A stretch of 64,000 bases of DNA from Hermatobates lingyangjiaoensis (GCA_026182355.1 JAPFBL010000242.1:1-64000), one strand, 5' to 3'. Positions 47,593 through 57,624 are shown, counted from the first letter of the stretch. A program made the numbers and translations. The notes: generated by a model from the sequence alone, not told the origin.

Positions 47593-47930
47593 ATCTCTCC
47601 CAAAAAAAAATTTTTTTTTTTTTTCCAAAAAAAACCCAAATTTTTTTTTAATTTTCTCTTTTTTTTTTTCCCTTTTAACTTTATTTAAATTTATAAAAAA
47701 AATTTTTTAAAAAAAAGAAAAATATTAAAGGAAAACTTTACCAAAATTAAATTAAGGTTTTTTTTTAACGTTTTCAAAAAGGGAAAATAAATTTTAAAAA
47801 GTTAAAAATTTTTATTCTTTCCTTGAAAATTTAAAAAACCAAAAAGAGGATTTTTTTCTTTTGGGTTGGCCCTTTTTTATTAAAATATATTAAATTTATT
47901 ATAATATGGAACCAATTTACTCAAAATCAA
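47593..47930. other. Suspect consensus: homopolymer-rich block
   Basis: Long A and T runs alternate with doubled letters (CCCAAAAAAAAATTTTTTTT, TTTTTTTTTTTCCCTTTT) unlike the rest of the window. It begins where the T4 palindrome centre should be. Confidence 0.5.
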
Positions 47931-47959
47931 TTTGGAAACAATGCTCTAAGGCCTTTAAA

Positions 47960-49388
47960 TCAACACATCGTCAGAGAGCAAGTGAATAAAAAATAATAAA
48001 TACTTGTTAACCTGGTTGATTGAAGTTTCTAGAATTTTTGGTAACCCTGAATGTGTTTAATGATGAAGAAGTTTTCATCTGTTTAATTATTCCGCTAATC
48101 AAAACTTCATCCAATTTATAATGTCCTAGGCTATTGTTCATTAATTTCTCATAAAAGTTCTTTATGAGTGCACTTTACACAATATTTCTTCTTATTTCCG
48201 AAGACACAAATATTAATTCATTAGCTTTTTTCCAGGTTATCACATGATTACTGTTTCTTATGTTCATGAACAAGGCACTCTTTTCGTCTTCTCTTCTGAT
48301 CGAATATTTGTGTTCTTTATCCTTGGTAGAAGACCTTTGCTCGTCTGTCCAATGTAAGACATTTTGCAGTCAGTACCATACACAAAGTCCTTTCTTCTTG
48401 GCTCATTATTAAAAGTCTGTTAAACAAGTTAAATAATTACTGAACACAACAAAAGTCCAACTTTTCATAATGAAGGCATATCTTTCAAACAAGGACTGTA
48501 TGGAATGACTAACAAATTCCTTCTTGTGAACTGTTCTTCATTATTTGATATCATGGATTGTTTCACCTTTTTTTATGGTATTGTCGTTTAACCTTTTTGG
48601 ATACATTAAAGAACCTGCAATTTTGTAAATATTTTTGATTGCTTCATCTAAAAATTTCTCACTGCAAATTTTGAAAGGTCTTAAGAACATGCTACTAAAA
48701 ACAGATTTTTTAGTTTTAAGTGCTTGAGCGTAGAAGAAATAAACATAAGATGATATATATGTTGACTTCTATGAATACTGTAATTTAATTTATTACCGTT
48801 CTTATGTAAAAGTACATTCAAGAAAGGAATTTTATTATTGTTTTCATGTTCTATTGTAAATTTTATGGATGGTACAACCGTATTGAGGGTATCCAAAAAG
48901 GTGTTAACATTTTCATTTTCAGGCCAAATACATAAAATATCATCTACATATGTAAACCATTTAGCATTAGTAGGCAGTATTGTAGGTAGATAGGTGATCT
49001 CAAAATCTTCCATATGGATATTACTTAAGACTGGGGAGAGAGAATTTCCCATAGCCAATCCAAACTTTAGTTTATAAAATTTTCCGTGAAAGGAAAAACA
49101 GCCATCTAATACACACAAACGAATCAACTCGATTAATACTGGAATAGAAACTGGTAAATTTTGAATATGTTTGCCTAGTTCTGTCTCTAGCCAATTCAAC
49201 ACATCTTCAACATGAATATTCGTAAAGCGAGATCTGACATCAAAGCTTACTAATTTACTATTTTGATAACAACAAGAATTTAGCTTTGATAAAAGATCAA
49301 TATTATTTTTGATGTGACTATTATAAATGGTACTTTTATTATATATATATAACAAAATTTTTACAAAAACCCCTGAAATTACAATCAA
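47960..49388 (-). pseudogene. Penelope-like element: RT core plus GIY-YIG endonuclease, broken
   Basis: The open part (48681-49388) holds the RT core. FDV is at residues 49-51 (motif A, SFDVRSRFTNI), GLAMGNSLSPVLSNI at 110-124 (motif B), catalytic YVDD at 147-150 (motif C) and IPFLNVLL at 187-194, the PLE-type motif after the catalytic core. Telomerase-like PLE RTs prime cDNA at a nick made by their own endonuclease. Downstream, in shifting frames: RPFKICSEKFLDEAI and FNNEP, then VYGTDCKMSYIGQTSKGLL (GIY-YIG core with Y-I-G), followed by SALFMNIRNSNHVITWKKA and a C-terminal tail ending near 48030. Stops and frameshifts are visible at about 48465, 48425 and 48290, and the RT start is cut off at the (TA)n at 49335-49350, so it is 5'-truncated and dead. 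Confidence 0.88.
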
Positions 49389-49555
49389 TAATCAAACCAA
49401 AAAACGAAAAGGGAAAAAAGACTGTGATCATTCAACCGTAACAAGCGCTCTTCGTCACCGCTTGGGTTGACTTCTTCACTCTGACGAAGACTGCTTGTTA
49501 CGGCTGAAAGATCTTAGTCTTTTTATCCCTTTTCATTTTGAGGTTTGATCATATA
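49339..49555. mobile_element. PLE terminal fold-back, type T2, joined to the RT fragment
   Basis: (TA)n at 49339-49351, then AATCAATAATCAAACC... with ACCGTAACAAGCGCTC-TTCGTCA and its complement CTGACGAAGACTGCTTGTTACGGCTGAAAGATC. Diverged by several transitions in the left arm. Confidence 0.85.
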
Positions 49556-49820
49556 TGTATACAAAATTAAGTTCATCGGGACTCAGTAAGTATTTCAGGT
49601 TAAAATTAAACTCTCAATGCCAACGTTTCGGATTTTATTTAAAATCGTAGGCATCAGTATAAATTTTGAAACAGAAAAACTAAGTATTACATTACAAATT
49701 TTTTTTCTTTGTAAACTAATTGTACTGTAATACTTAATTTTTCTGTTTCAAAATTTATACTCCGGCCTTTGAAAATGACTTTAAATAAAAACCAAAACGT
49801 CCCGATGAATTTTTGGCTTG
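49556..49820. mobile_element. Fold-back, type T6
   Basis: Arms AAGTTCATCGGGACTCAG and CGTCCCGATGAATTTT, with inner arms ATAAATTTTGAAACAGAAAAACTAAGTATTACA and the facing complement CTGTAATACTTAATTTTTCTGTTTC. Related to 36430-36600 and to 50800-50900. Confidence 0.75.
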
Positions 49821-49867
49821 TCTCTATACCAGGTTTAATATTTCAATATTTTTATCAACACTTTTAT

Positions 49868-49918
<51 letters not shown>
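49868..49918. repeat. (TA)n microsatellite
   Basis: About 49 bp of nearly pure TA. The open frames around it (YIYIYI) are incidental. Confidence 0.97.
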
Positions 49919-49923
<5 letters not shown>

Positions 49924-50089
49924 CTTGTTAAATTTATGCCTACTTTTAATCTCACAACTTTTCTACTGAATCTCTCGATTCTCTTAAATACATTTCTCCA
50001 TTTTTGTTGTACAAGTTTGGTACAAGTGTGGTACAAGAAATATACGAATATATATATATACATATATATATGCTTTTAAAAACTGGATG

Positions 50090-50292
50090 TCTGTTTCCAC
50101 TTGGTTCAATTTCGTCTTATATTTTTCCAAATTACAAAATTCTTTTAATTCAGAGCTAAACTTATAATTTAAATCGCCATAATTTTTTTAATTTATTATT
50201 GGACATGTTTTGGTGTTACATCCACTATCTTCAGCAAAAATGCATTGAAGAAGGACTGCTCCCAACTTTTACAAATATATATATATATATAT
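50090..50292 (-). mobile_element. PLE terminal arm of another type, next to (TA)n
   Basis: On the minus strand, GCTGAAGATAGTGGATGTAACACCAAAACATGTCC: a CTGAAGA box, a GTGG...CACC hairpin region, then AAAA. (TA)n at 50050-50075 and 50275-50291. Confidence 0.6.
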
Positions 50293-50450
50293 GACAAGAT
50301 TTAACAATAAACACGTAAAATAATAATCAATGCCCAAACCAAAATAAGAAATGAGATAAAATACTAAGAGCTTTCAACCATAACAAACGGTCTTCATCAG
50401 AGTCAATAATCAGAGATGACCATTGATGTTTTGACATTTTTTCCTCTATA
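50293..50450 (+). mobile_element. PLE terminal arm, type T2 (left arm), diverged
   Basis: AACACGTAAAATAATAATCAATG, CCAAACCAAAATAAGAAATG, TTTCAACCATAACAAACGG and TCTTCATCAGAGTCAATAATC. Right arm missing. Confidence 0.8.
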
Positions 50451-50524
50451 TATAAATATAAAATGTTTTTAACTCTTTCATCTTATTTATTGCTAAATTT
50501 TCTATAATGTGAGACCAAAAGTGT

Positions 50525-50590
50525 TAAGGAAATTTAAACCTGAAGATGTATAATCGAAAGCTTGTGAGTTAATAAATTAGTTTTCATTCG
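50525..50590 (+). mobile_element. PLE-like terminal box CTGAAGA...CGAAAG
   Basis: CCTGAAGATGTATAATCGAAAGCTTGTGAGT has the box order of the terminal arms with a very short GAT/ATC hairpin. Single, no partner arm. Confidence 0.45.
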
Positions 50591-50697
50591 TTTAACTACT
50601 TGTGTTATATTAATCAAACTTTTGATATTGTTTATATGTCTCTGGCAAAGTTAATTTGGGAATAATCTCAAACCAAAAGGATAATAATCAGAAAGTT

Positions 50698-50905
50698 CGA
50701 GACAGTCAGTAAGCAAAAAAGTCGTTAATCCAGAGGCTGCTGAATATTTTCATTCAAGATGTTTAAAAGAAGATTTGCTGCACAGACTAATTTTATTTGT
50801 AAAATAATTTGTAATGTAATACTTAGTTTTTCTGCTTTAAAATGTACACCTCTGCCTATGAAAAAAGTTCATAGACCGAGTCGTGATAAACTAGAGTTTT
50901 GTTTG
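50698..50905 (+). pseudogene. PLE N-terminal fragment followed by a T6 arm
   Basis: Plus-strand translation at about 50698-50780 gives SKKVVNPEAAEYFHSRCLKE followed by DLL, matching the fragments at 47.36 kb and 63.2 kb. It then runs into AATACTTAGTTTTTCTGCTTTAAAATG and GACCGAGTCGTGATAAACT, a T6-type arm. Function of this N-terminal region is not established; I identify it only by recurrence next to PLE parts. Confidence 0.5.
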
Positions 50906-50912
50906 TATTTAT

Positions 50913-51035
50913 ATCTCAATGATCAAACCAAAATGTTGGGTTTTTAACTATGACGAATACCGCTTGTTGCGGTTGAAAGATCTTAGTCTTATTTTCCCAT
51001 GTCATATTGTGGTTTGATCATTATATATATATAAA
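50913..51035. mobile_element. PLE terminal fold-back, type T2, left arm mostly deleted
   Basis: CAATGATCAAACCAAAAT joins GTTGGGTTTTTAACTATGACGAATACCGCTTG, with TTGCGGTTGAAAGATC and ATATTGTGGTTTGATC to (TA)n at 51021. Confidence 0.85.
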
Positions 51036-51195
51036 GATTTCAAATAAACAATAATAAACAATAATCAACACAGATTTCACACTGATGTGAAATAACAATC
51101 AATGATCAGACCACAATAAGAAAATGGGAAAACAAGACTAAGATCTTTCAACCGTAACAAGTGGTCTTCGTCAGAGTCAAAAACCCAACAGAGGG
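51036..51195 (+). mobile_element. PLE terminal arm, type T2 (left arm)
   Basis: AAAGATTTCA-AATAAACA with a small duplication, CAATGATCAGACCACAATAAG, CTTTCAACCGTAACAAGTGG and CGTCAGAGTCAAAAACCCAAC. It ends in unrelated DNA. Confidence 0.88.
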
Positions 51196-51265
51196 TGGTA
51201 AAACTCAGTAGAATGCGACGAACACGCATGCACTCTGGTGGCCGCCTTAGGTAAGAGTACTAACC

Positions 51266-51266
<1 letters not shown>

Positions 51267-51289
<23 letters not shown>
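51267..51289. repeat. (TA)n microsatellite
   Basis: Precedes the large palindrome. Confidence 0.95.
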
Positions 51290-51298
<9 letters not shown>

Positions 51299-51334
51299 CT
51301 TCGAATAAAATGAAAGGTCCGTGTGGACAATAAA

Positions 51335-52044
51335 CACTTTAACACATAGAAAAGAACACAGAAAGACACTACAGAACTCACTTCGATATTTCGACATCCG
51401 TCGTCATCGGAGGAAGTGCGAAGTACTCGCGTTGAGAAGCAAACTACTACTGGCCTCCAGAGTAACTCGTGGAACCACCGCAATGCTGCTCCCCAGCGGA
51501 GGAGAGGAAAAATAGAAATCCTTCCAATATTATTTAGAAAACAAGATAAAAAATATATAAAATACGAAATAATAATAATAAAAAATAAATAAAATAATAA
51601 TAAAAATAATAATAATAATAAAATAATAATAATAAAATAATAATAATAATAATAAAATAAAAAATAATTAACGGTACAGGTTGAGACCAGGAGGAGAACG
51701 AGCCCCAAGGAGGCATATGAATGCCTCTTCGGAAGCTCTAAGGGTGACATGGGGATTAGACTCGGGGAGTTGTTTGAGGATTTGTACCCTGAAACAATCA
51801 TTGAAAGGGAGGTCATGGGAATTAGCATGGTTAGCTATGCTTAGGTCTCTGCGCTGACCAACGGACGCCCTGTGATTGTTCATACGCAGGCTCAGCTTGG
51901 TTGAAGCCAAGCCAACGTAAAAAGCATCACATCGAGTACACTCCAAACGGTAAACGCAGTTACAGGAAGTGCAAGATGTATCAGAAGGAACAGGATAGGA
52001 GTCGTTACTGAGAGGGGAAGTAAAGTAAGGACTGGAGTTAATTA
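51335..52044 (-). pseudogene. PLE GIY-YIG endonuclease 3' fragment, left arm of a 1.46-kb palindrome
   Basis: Minus-strand frame 51668-52054: LINSSPYFTSPLSNDSYPVP, then TSCTSCNCVYRLECTRCDAF with YVGLASTKLSLRMNNH, and HANSHDLPFNDCF with LRASEEAFICLLGARSPPGL at the end. VYRLEC...FYVG is the GIY-YIG pair of the Penelope-type endonuclease, R follows in LRMNNH, and the CTSC/CTRC cysteines fit the zinc-like PLE signature. This domain nicks target DNA. The reading frame is open in this arm from GLINSS to the natural stop (TACCGTTAATTA on the sense strand). Next come a (TAA)n-rich 3' region and the T3 terminal arm with GATGACGACGGATGTCGAAATATCG on the minus strand. The RT is absent: the fragment stops at the palindrome centre. 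Confidence 0.88.
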
Positions 52045-52063
52045 GTCCTGCCAAACTGTCCCC

Positions 52064-52787
52064 TAATTAACTCCAGTCCTTACTTTATTCCCCTCTCAGT
52101 AACGACTCCTATCCTGTTCCTTCTGATACATCTTGCACTTCCTGTAACTGCGTTTACTGTTTGGAGTGTACTCGATGTGATGCTTTTTACGTTGGCTTGG
52201 CTTCAACCAAGCTGAGCCTGCGTATGAACAATCACAGGGCGTCCGTTGGTCAGCGCAGAGACCTACCCATAGCTATCCATGCTAATTCCCATGACCTCCC
52301 TTTCAATGATTGTTTCAGGGTACAAATCCCCGAGTCTAATCCCCATGTCACCCTTAGAGCTTCCGAAGAGGCATTCATATGCCTCCTTGGGGCTCGTTCT
52401 CCTCCTGGTCTCAACCTGTACCGTTAATTATTTTTTATTTATTAATTTTATTATTTTATTTTATTATTATTATTATTATTATTATTTATTATATTATTAT
52501 ATTATTATATTTATTATTTTATTTTTATTATTATTTATTTTTTATTATTATTATTTCGTATTTTATATATTTTTTATCTTGTTTTCTAAATAAATATTGG
52601 AAGGATTTCTATTTTTCCTCTCCTCCGCTGGGGAGCAGCATTGCGGTGGTTCCACGAGTTACTCTGGTGGCCAGTAGTATTTGCTTCTCAACGCGAGTAC
52701 TTCGCACTTCCTCCCGATGACGACGGATGTCGAAATATCGAAGGTGAGTTCTGTAGTGTCTTTCTGTGTTCTTTTCTATGTGTTAAA

Positions 52788-52791
<4 letters not shown>
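52064..52791 (+). pseudogene. PLE GIY-YIG endonuclease 3' fragment, right arm of the palindrome
   Basis: Near-identical inverted copy of the left arm, starting TAATTAACTCC at 52064, 19 bp after the left arm ends. Plus-strand frame 52161-52427 repeats MECTRCDAFYVGLASTKLS to ARSPPGLNLYR but with a small deletion (RVQIPESNP against RVQILKQLPESNP). It is followed by a (TTA)n-type 3' region of slightly different length, then the T3 arm GATGACGACGGATGTCGAAATATCG at about 52716-52740 and (TA)n from 52790. The upstream frame is shifted near 52105. Overlapping frames rich in Y, I and L across the (TTA)n tract are incidental. Confidence 0.88.

Positions 52792-52826
<35 letters not shown>
52790..52826. 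repeat. (TA)n microsatellite
   Basis: Separates two PLE fold-backs. Confidence 0.95.
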
Positions 52827-52831
<5 letters not shown>

Positions 52832-52997
52832 AATTAAAAACGAAGGAAACACACAGAAAGACATAGACATAACTCACACCTCCTGATGACGACGATGGTC
52901 GAAATATCGATGTGAGTTATGTCTGTGTCTTTCTGTGTGTTTCCTTTCTTTTTGAATTTATTTTTATTTAAAAAAGTCCGCTGGACCGTTTCTTTTA

Positions 52998-53002
<5 letters not shown>
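52827..53002. mobile_element. PLE terminal fold-back, type T3
   Basis: AAACGAAGGAAACACACAGAAAGACATAGACATAACTCACA, then CCTCCTGATGACGACGATGGTCGAAATATCGATGTGAGTTATG and the complement of the first segment. The right arm ends AGTCCGCTGGACCGTTTC. CTGATGA, hairpin CGAC-GATG-GTCG, then AAATATCG. Confidence 0.88.

Positions 53003-53051
<49 letters not shown>
53003..53051. repeat. (TA)n microsatellite
   Basis: About 49 bp of pure TA. Confidence 0.97.
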
Positions 53052-53054
<3 letters not shown>

Positions 53055-53059
53055 TTGCA

Positions 53060-53760
53060 CAGGTTCTTTGAACTAGAGACTAAAAAGGCCATTGACCTTG
53101 GCTGTAGTTGAGCAGGTTCAGTAGGACCTTTGGTTCTGAGTTTGACCTGAATTAAATAATTCGGTACTAAGTGCGGTGGGGGCCCATGGAGGAGTTCTTT
53201 CTCCATCCCGCCAACTGAGGTTGGATTCGTAGTTGCTGTTGGTTCTCACCCAAGTTGGTCGAGCAAGCTGCTTATCTTGTGGTCGTTGTGTGATATGTAG
53301 TAACTTCTCGGTAGGATGCCTGCTTATCATACCGGGATGTTTGAGACCCCAAACCCTTACCAGTAGGAATGGACCTTAAACTCAGCTGATTAGACTGGAC
53401 AACTGGTACTTGCCTAGTAGAGGCTCGACTCTGGATGGAGCTCAGAGTGGGGGACGATTAGATACCACCCCGTCGAGCTCTTATAAGTTTAGTTCACATA
53501 ACTAGCACAGAACAGATGGCGTTTAGCCAACAAGAGGTTTTAATCTCTCTCTATGAATCGCGTCTTTTGAGGTACTAACAACGCTCGTCACAATGACGCC
53601 CTGATGGGGTCCGATTAACTACTAGTAGCAAGCCCTAGTCCCGGGGTAACGGGCCTTCTTCGGAGAGTGATGACCGAACTGAAAGGAATCCTACGGTAGT
53701 CCTAAATCTGTATGGCATTGTAGGTTTAGCCTCTACACTAATGTGAAATTAGTTTAGTTT
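53060..53760. other. GC-rich block of unknown identity
   Basis: Roughly balanced base composition in a ~70% AT window, starting just past (TA)n and ending near GTGAAATTAGTTTAG. Landmarks: GTGGGGGCCCATGGAGGAG, CATACCGGGATGTTTGAGAC, CCACCCCGTCGAGCTCTTAT and CCCGGGGTAACGGGCC. No reading frame above ~70 codons and no protein motif I know. Probably a non-coding mobile element or a rearranged gene fragment. Confidence 0.5.
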
Positions 53761-54214
53761 AACTCAAAAAAATAATAACTTAATTATTGCAGTAAATATA
53801 TGTATATAGAAATAATAGTTAAAATTAATTTAAGAAAATGTGTATATTAGTCGATCGCACCTAAAAACAAACAGATTAGATGTGGCTTTCTGTTTGACGT
53901 CTTCATTTATCACAGTACATATAAATATATGTTTTCCATTTTGCCTGAAGTCTGTGTGTAATTTTTAGATTAAACTATGTACAGAAAAAACGCTTTGCAA
54001 TAATTAATGCAAAAATGATCTCAACAATCTATTGATTTTTAATTTAATTTAATCCTTACTATAGTGTAGAATTAATATCAAACACTCTGGTAAAATTTTA
54101 TCAAAACTAACAGGGAAGTACTGAAACATTTTTTCATTAGAGTGGGCATATTTTATCAGTTATTACACAATTTAGATTATTTAACAAGAGTAAACAGATA
54201 TATTATTATTATTG

Positions 54215-54760
54215 TCAAACTTAGAGACGTATTCAATTCATCGGTTGGATGGCTCCTGTTTACTATTTCATGTAATAAGACACTATTTGATGAAGTATGT
54301 CAGAACATCTGAGAGTTCTCGTTTAGTATTTCCAATAAAAAAGTCTTTGAGAACCGCTTTATTTCCTGTTGAGAAAATAACAAATACTTTTTTAACTGAA
54401 CCTGTATCCAGACAATTCACATTTAGCTACCTTTTGATCAATTCGAGAGCACGATATATAAACTGAAATGCAGTGCCTTCTCTGGTAATCAAGCTCATCT
54501 GCATATCCTTAGGTATCGAAATCTGGATTACTTAGAGTACCCAGAGGGTTGACAACAAACTATCAACTCCATAAAGGCGATTAAACACATGCCTGGGAGC
54601 TAGTGCTACTGACCATAATTTCAGTTGTAGGTCGTAGTCCGTACCATTTTCTATATTCAATCATATATATTCGTCCTGATTTAATGGATTTAATAGCATG
54701 TTATCAAAAGCTCATTCAATATCCATAAAGAAAAACAAGGTCAATTTCTATAATTTACAA
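54215..54760 (-). pseudogene. Non-LTR reverse transcriptase pseudogene (R1/I-like)
   Basis: Minus-strand translation through several breaks gives FFMDIE-stop-AFDNM (motif A, normally F-L-D-I-E-G-A-F-D-N, at about 54700-54740); LWSVALAP; GVDSLLSTLWVL (the region normally S-P-L-L-W-N-x-V-x-D-x-L-L); GYADELDYQ (motif C, normally GYADD, at 54485-54510); a FIYRALELIKR-LNV piece (normally M-Q-x-A-L-x-x-x-x-x-W-C); and VFVIFSTGNKAVLKDFFIG (normally V-L-F-T-x-K-x-x-x). This order is that of the I/R1/LOA group of LINE RTs. The second catalytic D is E, and stops and frame changes confirm inactivity. The plus-strand 84-codon frame here is the antisense of it. Confidence 0.75.
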
Positions 54761-54962
54761 CATGTTCCAAATTTGTTAACCATGGTTTATAGAAATCGGT
54801 CTAATGATGTGCATTCACATAGATATGTTCTCACATGACATGATTTACAAAATACATCCCATGTTACTACAGATAGAGCACAATACTTGTAATTTTTAAT
54901 GTAATATTATTATTTCAATATTTACTATTTCCGATAAAATATTGATATTTATAGAACAACAA

Positions 54963-55170
54963 TTACAAAATGTTAAAATTCTTGAATCACCAGAGAGGTA
55001 GTGGATATTTTGCCATTGTATTTATTAAAGAAGAAAACTATCCAATGGTGCCAATACAGTTTATCAAAACCGTAGAAGTTAATTGTACAAACAAATTAAG
55101 ATTTGCTAATGAAATTACCGAGTACAACGAGTTCGTTAGAAAATTATCTAGCACGTATTTAAAAACATAA
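54963..55170 (+). CDS. Uncertain 66-codon open frame
   Basis: A frame starting MLKFLNHQRGSGYFAIVF and ending LSSTYLKT. Its composition is more protein-like than neighbouring AT frames, and a TATTTATAG acceptor-like sequence lies just upstream of the ATG. An alternative frame would end at a donor-like GAGAG|GTAGTG. I recognise no family. It could be an exon, a transposon relic or chance. Confidence 0.15.
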
Positions 55171-55795
55171 TCAAATTAATGGTTGATTAGCTTTATCTAT
55201 TATGAATCCAAGAATAAACCTTTTTTTCTCTCATATGAACTTAATAAAACATAATAAATAATTTTTAGTTACTAACATTTAAATAGCAATCCTTATTAAT
55301 GAAATTGTGGTAAAATATGTCTAAATCAATGTAAAGAAGTTAAACAATTACAGTATTATTAGACACCAAATTTTTTTTATATTTAGTTATATTTTTCCCT
55401 TTGAGTAAAACTTTCCTAAATTTCGTAAAACTTTTTTCATACTATAGTAATTTGAGACAGATACTTTAAACAAAATATCATTTTTGTGCACTTTTTTTTT
55501 ATTTACAATTGATACGTGCATCGTCTACTAGGGTATTAGCACTGTCTGATCCTGTATAGTTATTTTTTTTTTATAACTATAATTGTAGTTTCTTAAAAAG
55601 ATTATTTTTGAAAAATCTAAAATAATAACGCTTTGGGAACGTGAGATTCAACAAAACAGTGATTAACTTTGCATAGAGAAAAAAAAAACAGATATTAATT
55701 TTGCTTACAATTTTTGACTAACATTAGTGGGAAGATTCGAGGAGACTAGTTCTTAATCCTATTCAATCATAACCTGAAAGTCACTGCTTTTATAT
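55171..55795. other. AT-rich DNA, nothing recognised
   Basis: No supported feature. Confidence 0.45.
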
Positions 55796-56550
55796 ATTTA
55801 TATATATATATTTAATATATATATAATATATATATAAATATACACTTTTTTTCGTTGGAAATACGATCCAAAACGGACAAATACAGTTCAATATAAACAA
55901 AGAAACATAGAGAAATCAGAAGAACACACTTACAGTCTCTAATTTTCGGTTTGAACCGTCTTCAGGAGAGATAAGAGAGGGAAACCAAGCGCACTGGATC
56001 AGAGACGGTTGGAGACCAGCAGTGTTGCCGCATGCGCGCCCGTTCACAGAAAATAAGGTAGACAGAATCAATTTATAATTATTTATAATTTATAAAATAA
56101 AATAATGGAATATGAAAACAATAAATATATAAAAAAAAAAAATTGAAATATAAGGGAAATTGATACAGAGAAATTGATACATAAACAAATGTCATAGCAT
56201 AGTCATAGCTTAGTCAGCACTTTTTGTTTATGTATCAATTTCTCTGTATCAATTTCCTTATTTTTTCAAGTTTTTTTTTTTTATATTATTGTTTTCATAT
56301 TCCATTATTTTATTTATAAATTATAAATTAATTATAAATTGATTTCTGTCTACCTATTTTCTTGTGAACGGAGGCGCATGCGGCAACACTGTTGGTCTCC
56401 AACCGTCTCTGATCCAGTGCGCTTGGTTCCCTCTCTTATCTCTCCTGAAGAGGTTCAAACCGAAAATTAGAGACTGTAAGTGTTTCTTCTGATTTATCTA
56501 TGTTTCTTGTTTATATTGAACTATATATAAATATATATATATTATTATAT
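55796..56550. mobile_element. PLE terminal fold-back, type T4, 0.7-kb palindrome
   Basis: Arms about 55846-56192 and 56222-56524 with centre near 56207. Outer parts: GTTGGAAATACGATCCAAAACGG, AGTTCAATATAAACAAAGAAACATAG, CACTTACAGTCTCTAATTTTCGG and GTCTTCAGGAGAGATAAGAGAGG. Inner parts: CAGAGACGGTTGGAGACCAGCAG, CATGCG, and at the centre AAATTGATACAGAGAAATTGATACAT facing its complement. The T4 box is CTGAAGA, CGGTT/AACCG, then AAA; the right arm has lost bases in it. (TA)n on both sides. Confidence 0.9.
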
Positions 56551-56709
56551 ATAAGTAGTTCCATGTTTTAAACAAGAACGGACTTTTAATTTTCAATCTA
56601 TGTTAACTATTGTCATAATTACACAGATAAGAATTTAGAAGGCCTCAGAGCTTATTTTTCTTTATTTTGATTCTTCCCTACGGCATTTTGTCTCATATAC
56701 ATATCTAAG

Positions 56710-56835
56710 GTGTTGCTATATATATATTTTGGTCAATCTTTGGAGCGATTCAATTCTATCTATTTGATGATGAGACCATCGAAATATAGTGGTGAGTTTC
56801 TGTTTCATTTCTGTGTGTTCTCTTTGTGAATGTAG
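56710..56835 (+). mobile_element. PLE terminal arm, type T3-like
   Basis: GATGATGAGACCATCGAAATATAGTGGTGAGTT resembles the T3 right arm (CTGATGACGACGATGGTCGAAATATCGATGTGAGTT) and is followed by TTCATTTCTGTGTGTTC. Single arm after a short (TA)n at 56718. Confidence 0.55.
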
Positions 56836-56851
56836 TTTATATTTAACAGTA

Positions 56852-57345
56852 TTTTTCTTTTTTATCGAAGTTTAGTCTATCTTCCATAATACAACACCTT
56901 TAAGCCGACGTTTCGTCTATATTTGTAGACATTTCAGGGTAACACCAATACGGAATTTAATTACAAGAACATGAAAGTAATTATATTAAATTATTTAATT
57001 AATACACATAATTGAATATACCTTTGTATTTTTTATTGTAAGGAAGCAACTAAGTAACGGTTTATGTTCAAATCAGTTAGTGTGCTGCCTTAGTGACCAT
57101 TTTGAACTTATTTGAACACAAACGGGTTTGTAGTTGCTTCCTTACTTATAGAAAAATATCAATGAAATTATGGATATTATTTAAATAATGTAATAGAATT
57201 ACTTTTCATGTCATTGTAATTAAAACCTGTATTGATGTAGCCCTGAAGATGACTACGAATTAGCGAAATGTCGGCTTAAGGTGTTGCATTATTGAAGTAG
57301 ACCAAACCTCGATAAAAAAGAAAAATAGTGTTAAATATATGTGGT
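56852..57345. mobile_element. PLE terminal fold-back, type T8, 0.5 kb
   Basis: Outer arms TATTTTTCTTTTTTATCGAAGTTTAGTCTA and its complement near 57290-57335. Then CACCTTTAAGCCGACGTTTCGTC and CGAAATGTCGGCTTAAGGTG, and inner arms AGGAAGCAACTAAGTAACGG facing GGGTTTGTAGTTGCTTCCTTAC. The right arm reads CCTGAAGATGACTACGAATTAGCGAAATGTCGG: CTGAAGA box, short hairpin region, GCGAAA. Confidence 0.85.
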
Positions 57346-57377
57346 CGAGATAAGGAAAACATTCAGTTCATATTTGT

Positions 57378-57577
57378 ATATATATAAAAAGCTTTCACAT
57401 AAACACGTGAAATAACAATCAATGATCAAACCACAATAAGAAATGGGAAAACAGACTAAGATCTTTCAACCGTAACAAGCGGTCTTCGTCAGGGTTGTTG
57501 ACTCTGACGAACACCGCTTGTTACGGTTGAAAGATCTTAGTCTTGTTTTCCCATTTCTTATTGTGGTTTGATCATTG

Positions 57578-57608
<31 letters not shown>

Positions 57609-57612
57609 TTAT
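57378..57612. mobile_element. PLE terminal fold-back, type T2, between (TA)n tracts
   Basis: Well-preserved T2 palindrome with a short centre (CTTCGTCAGGGTTGTTGACTCTGACGAA). (TA)n before and after; the following tract to 57622 abuts an endonuclease fragment. Confidence 0.92.
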
Positions 57613-57624
57613 ATATATATAATA

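Noticed and set aside
49813..50079. Frames with long IYIYIY runs
   Set aside because: (TA)n microsatellite translations.
51247..51828. 193-codon minus-strand frame rich in Y, I, L, F
   Set aside because: Reads (TAA)n and (TA)n in a non-coding frame; the real endonuclease frame is at 51668-52054.
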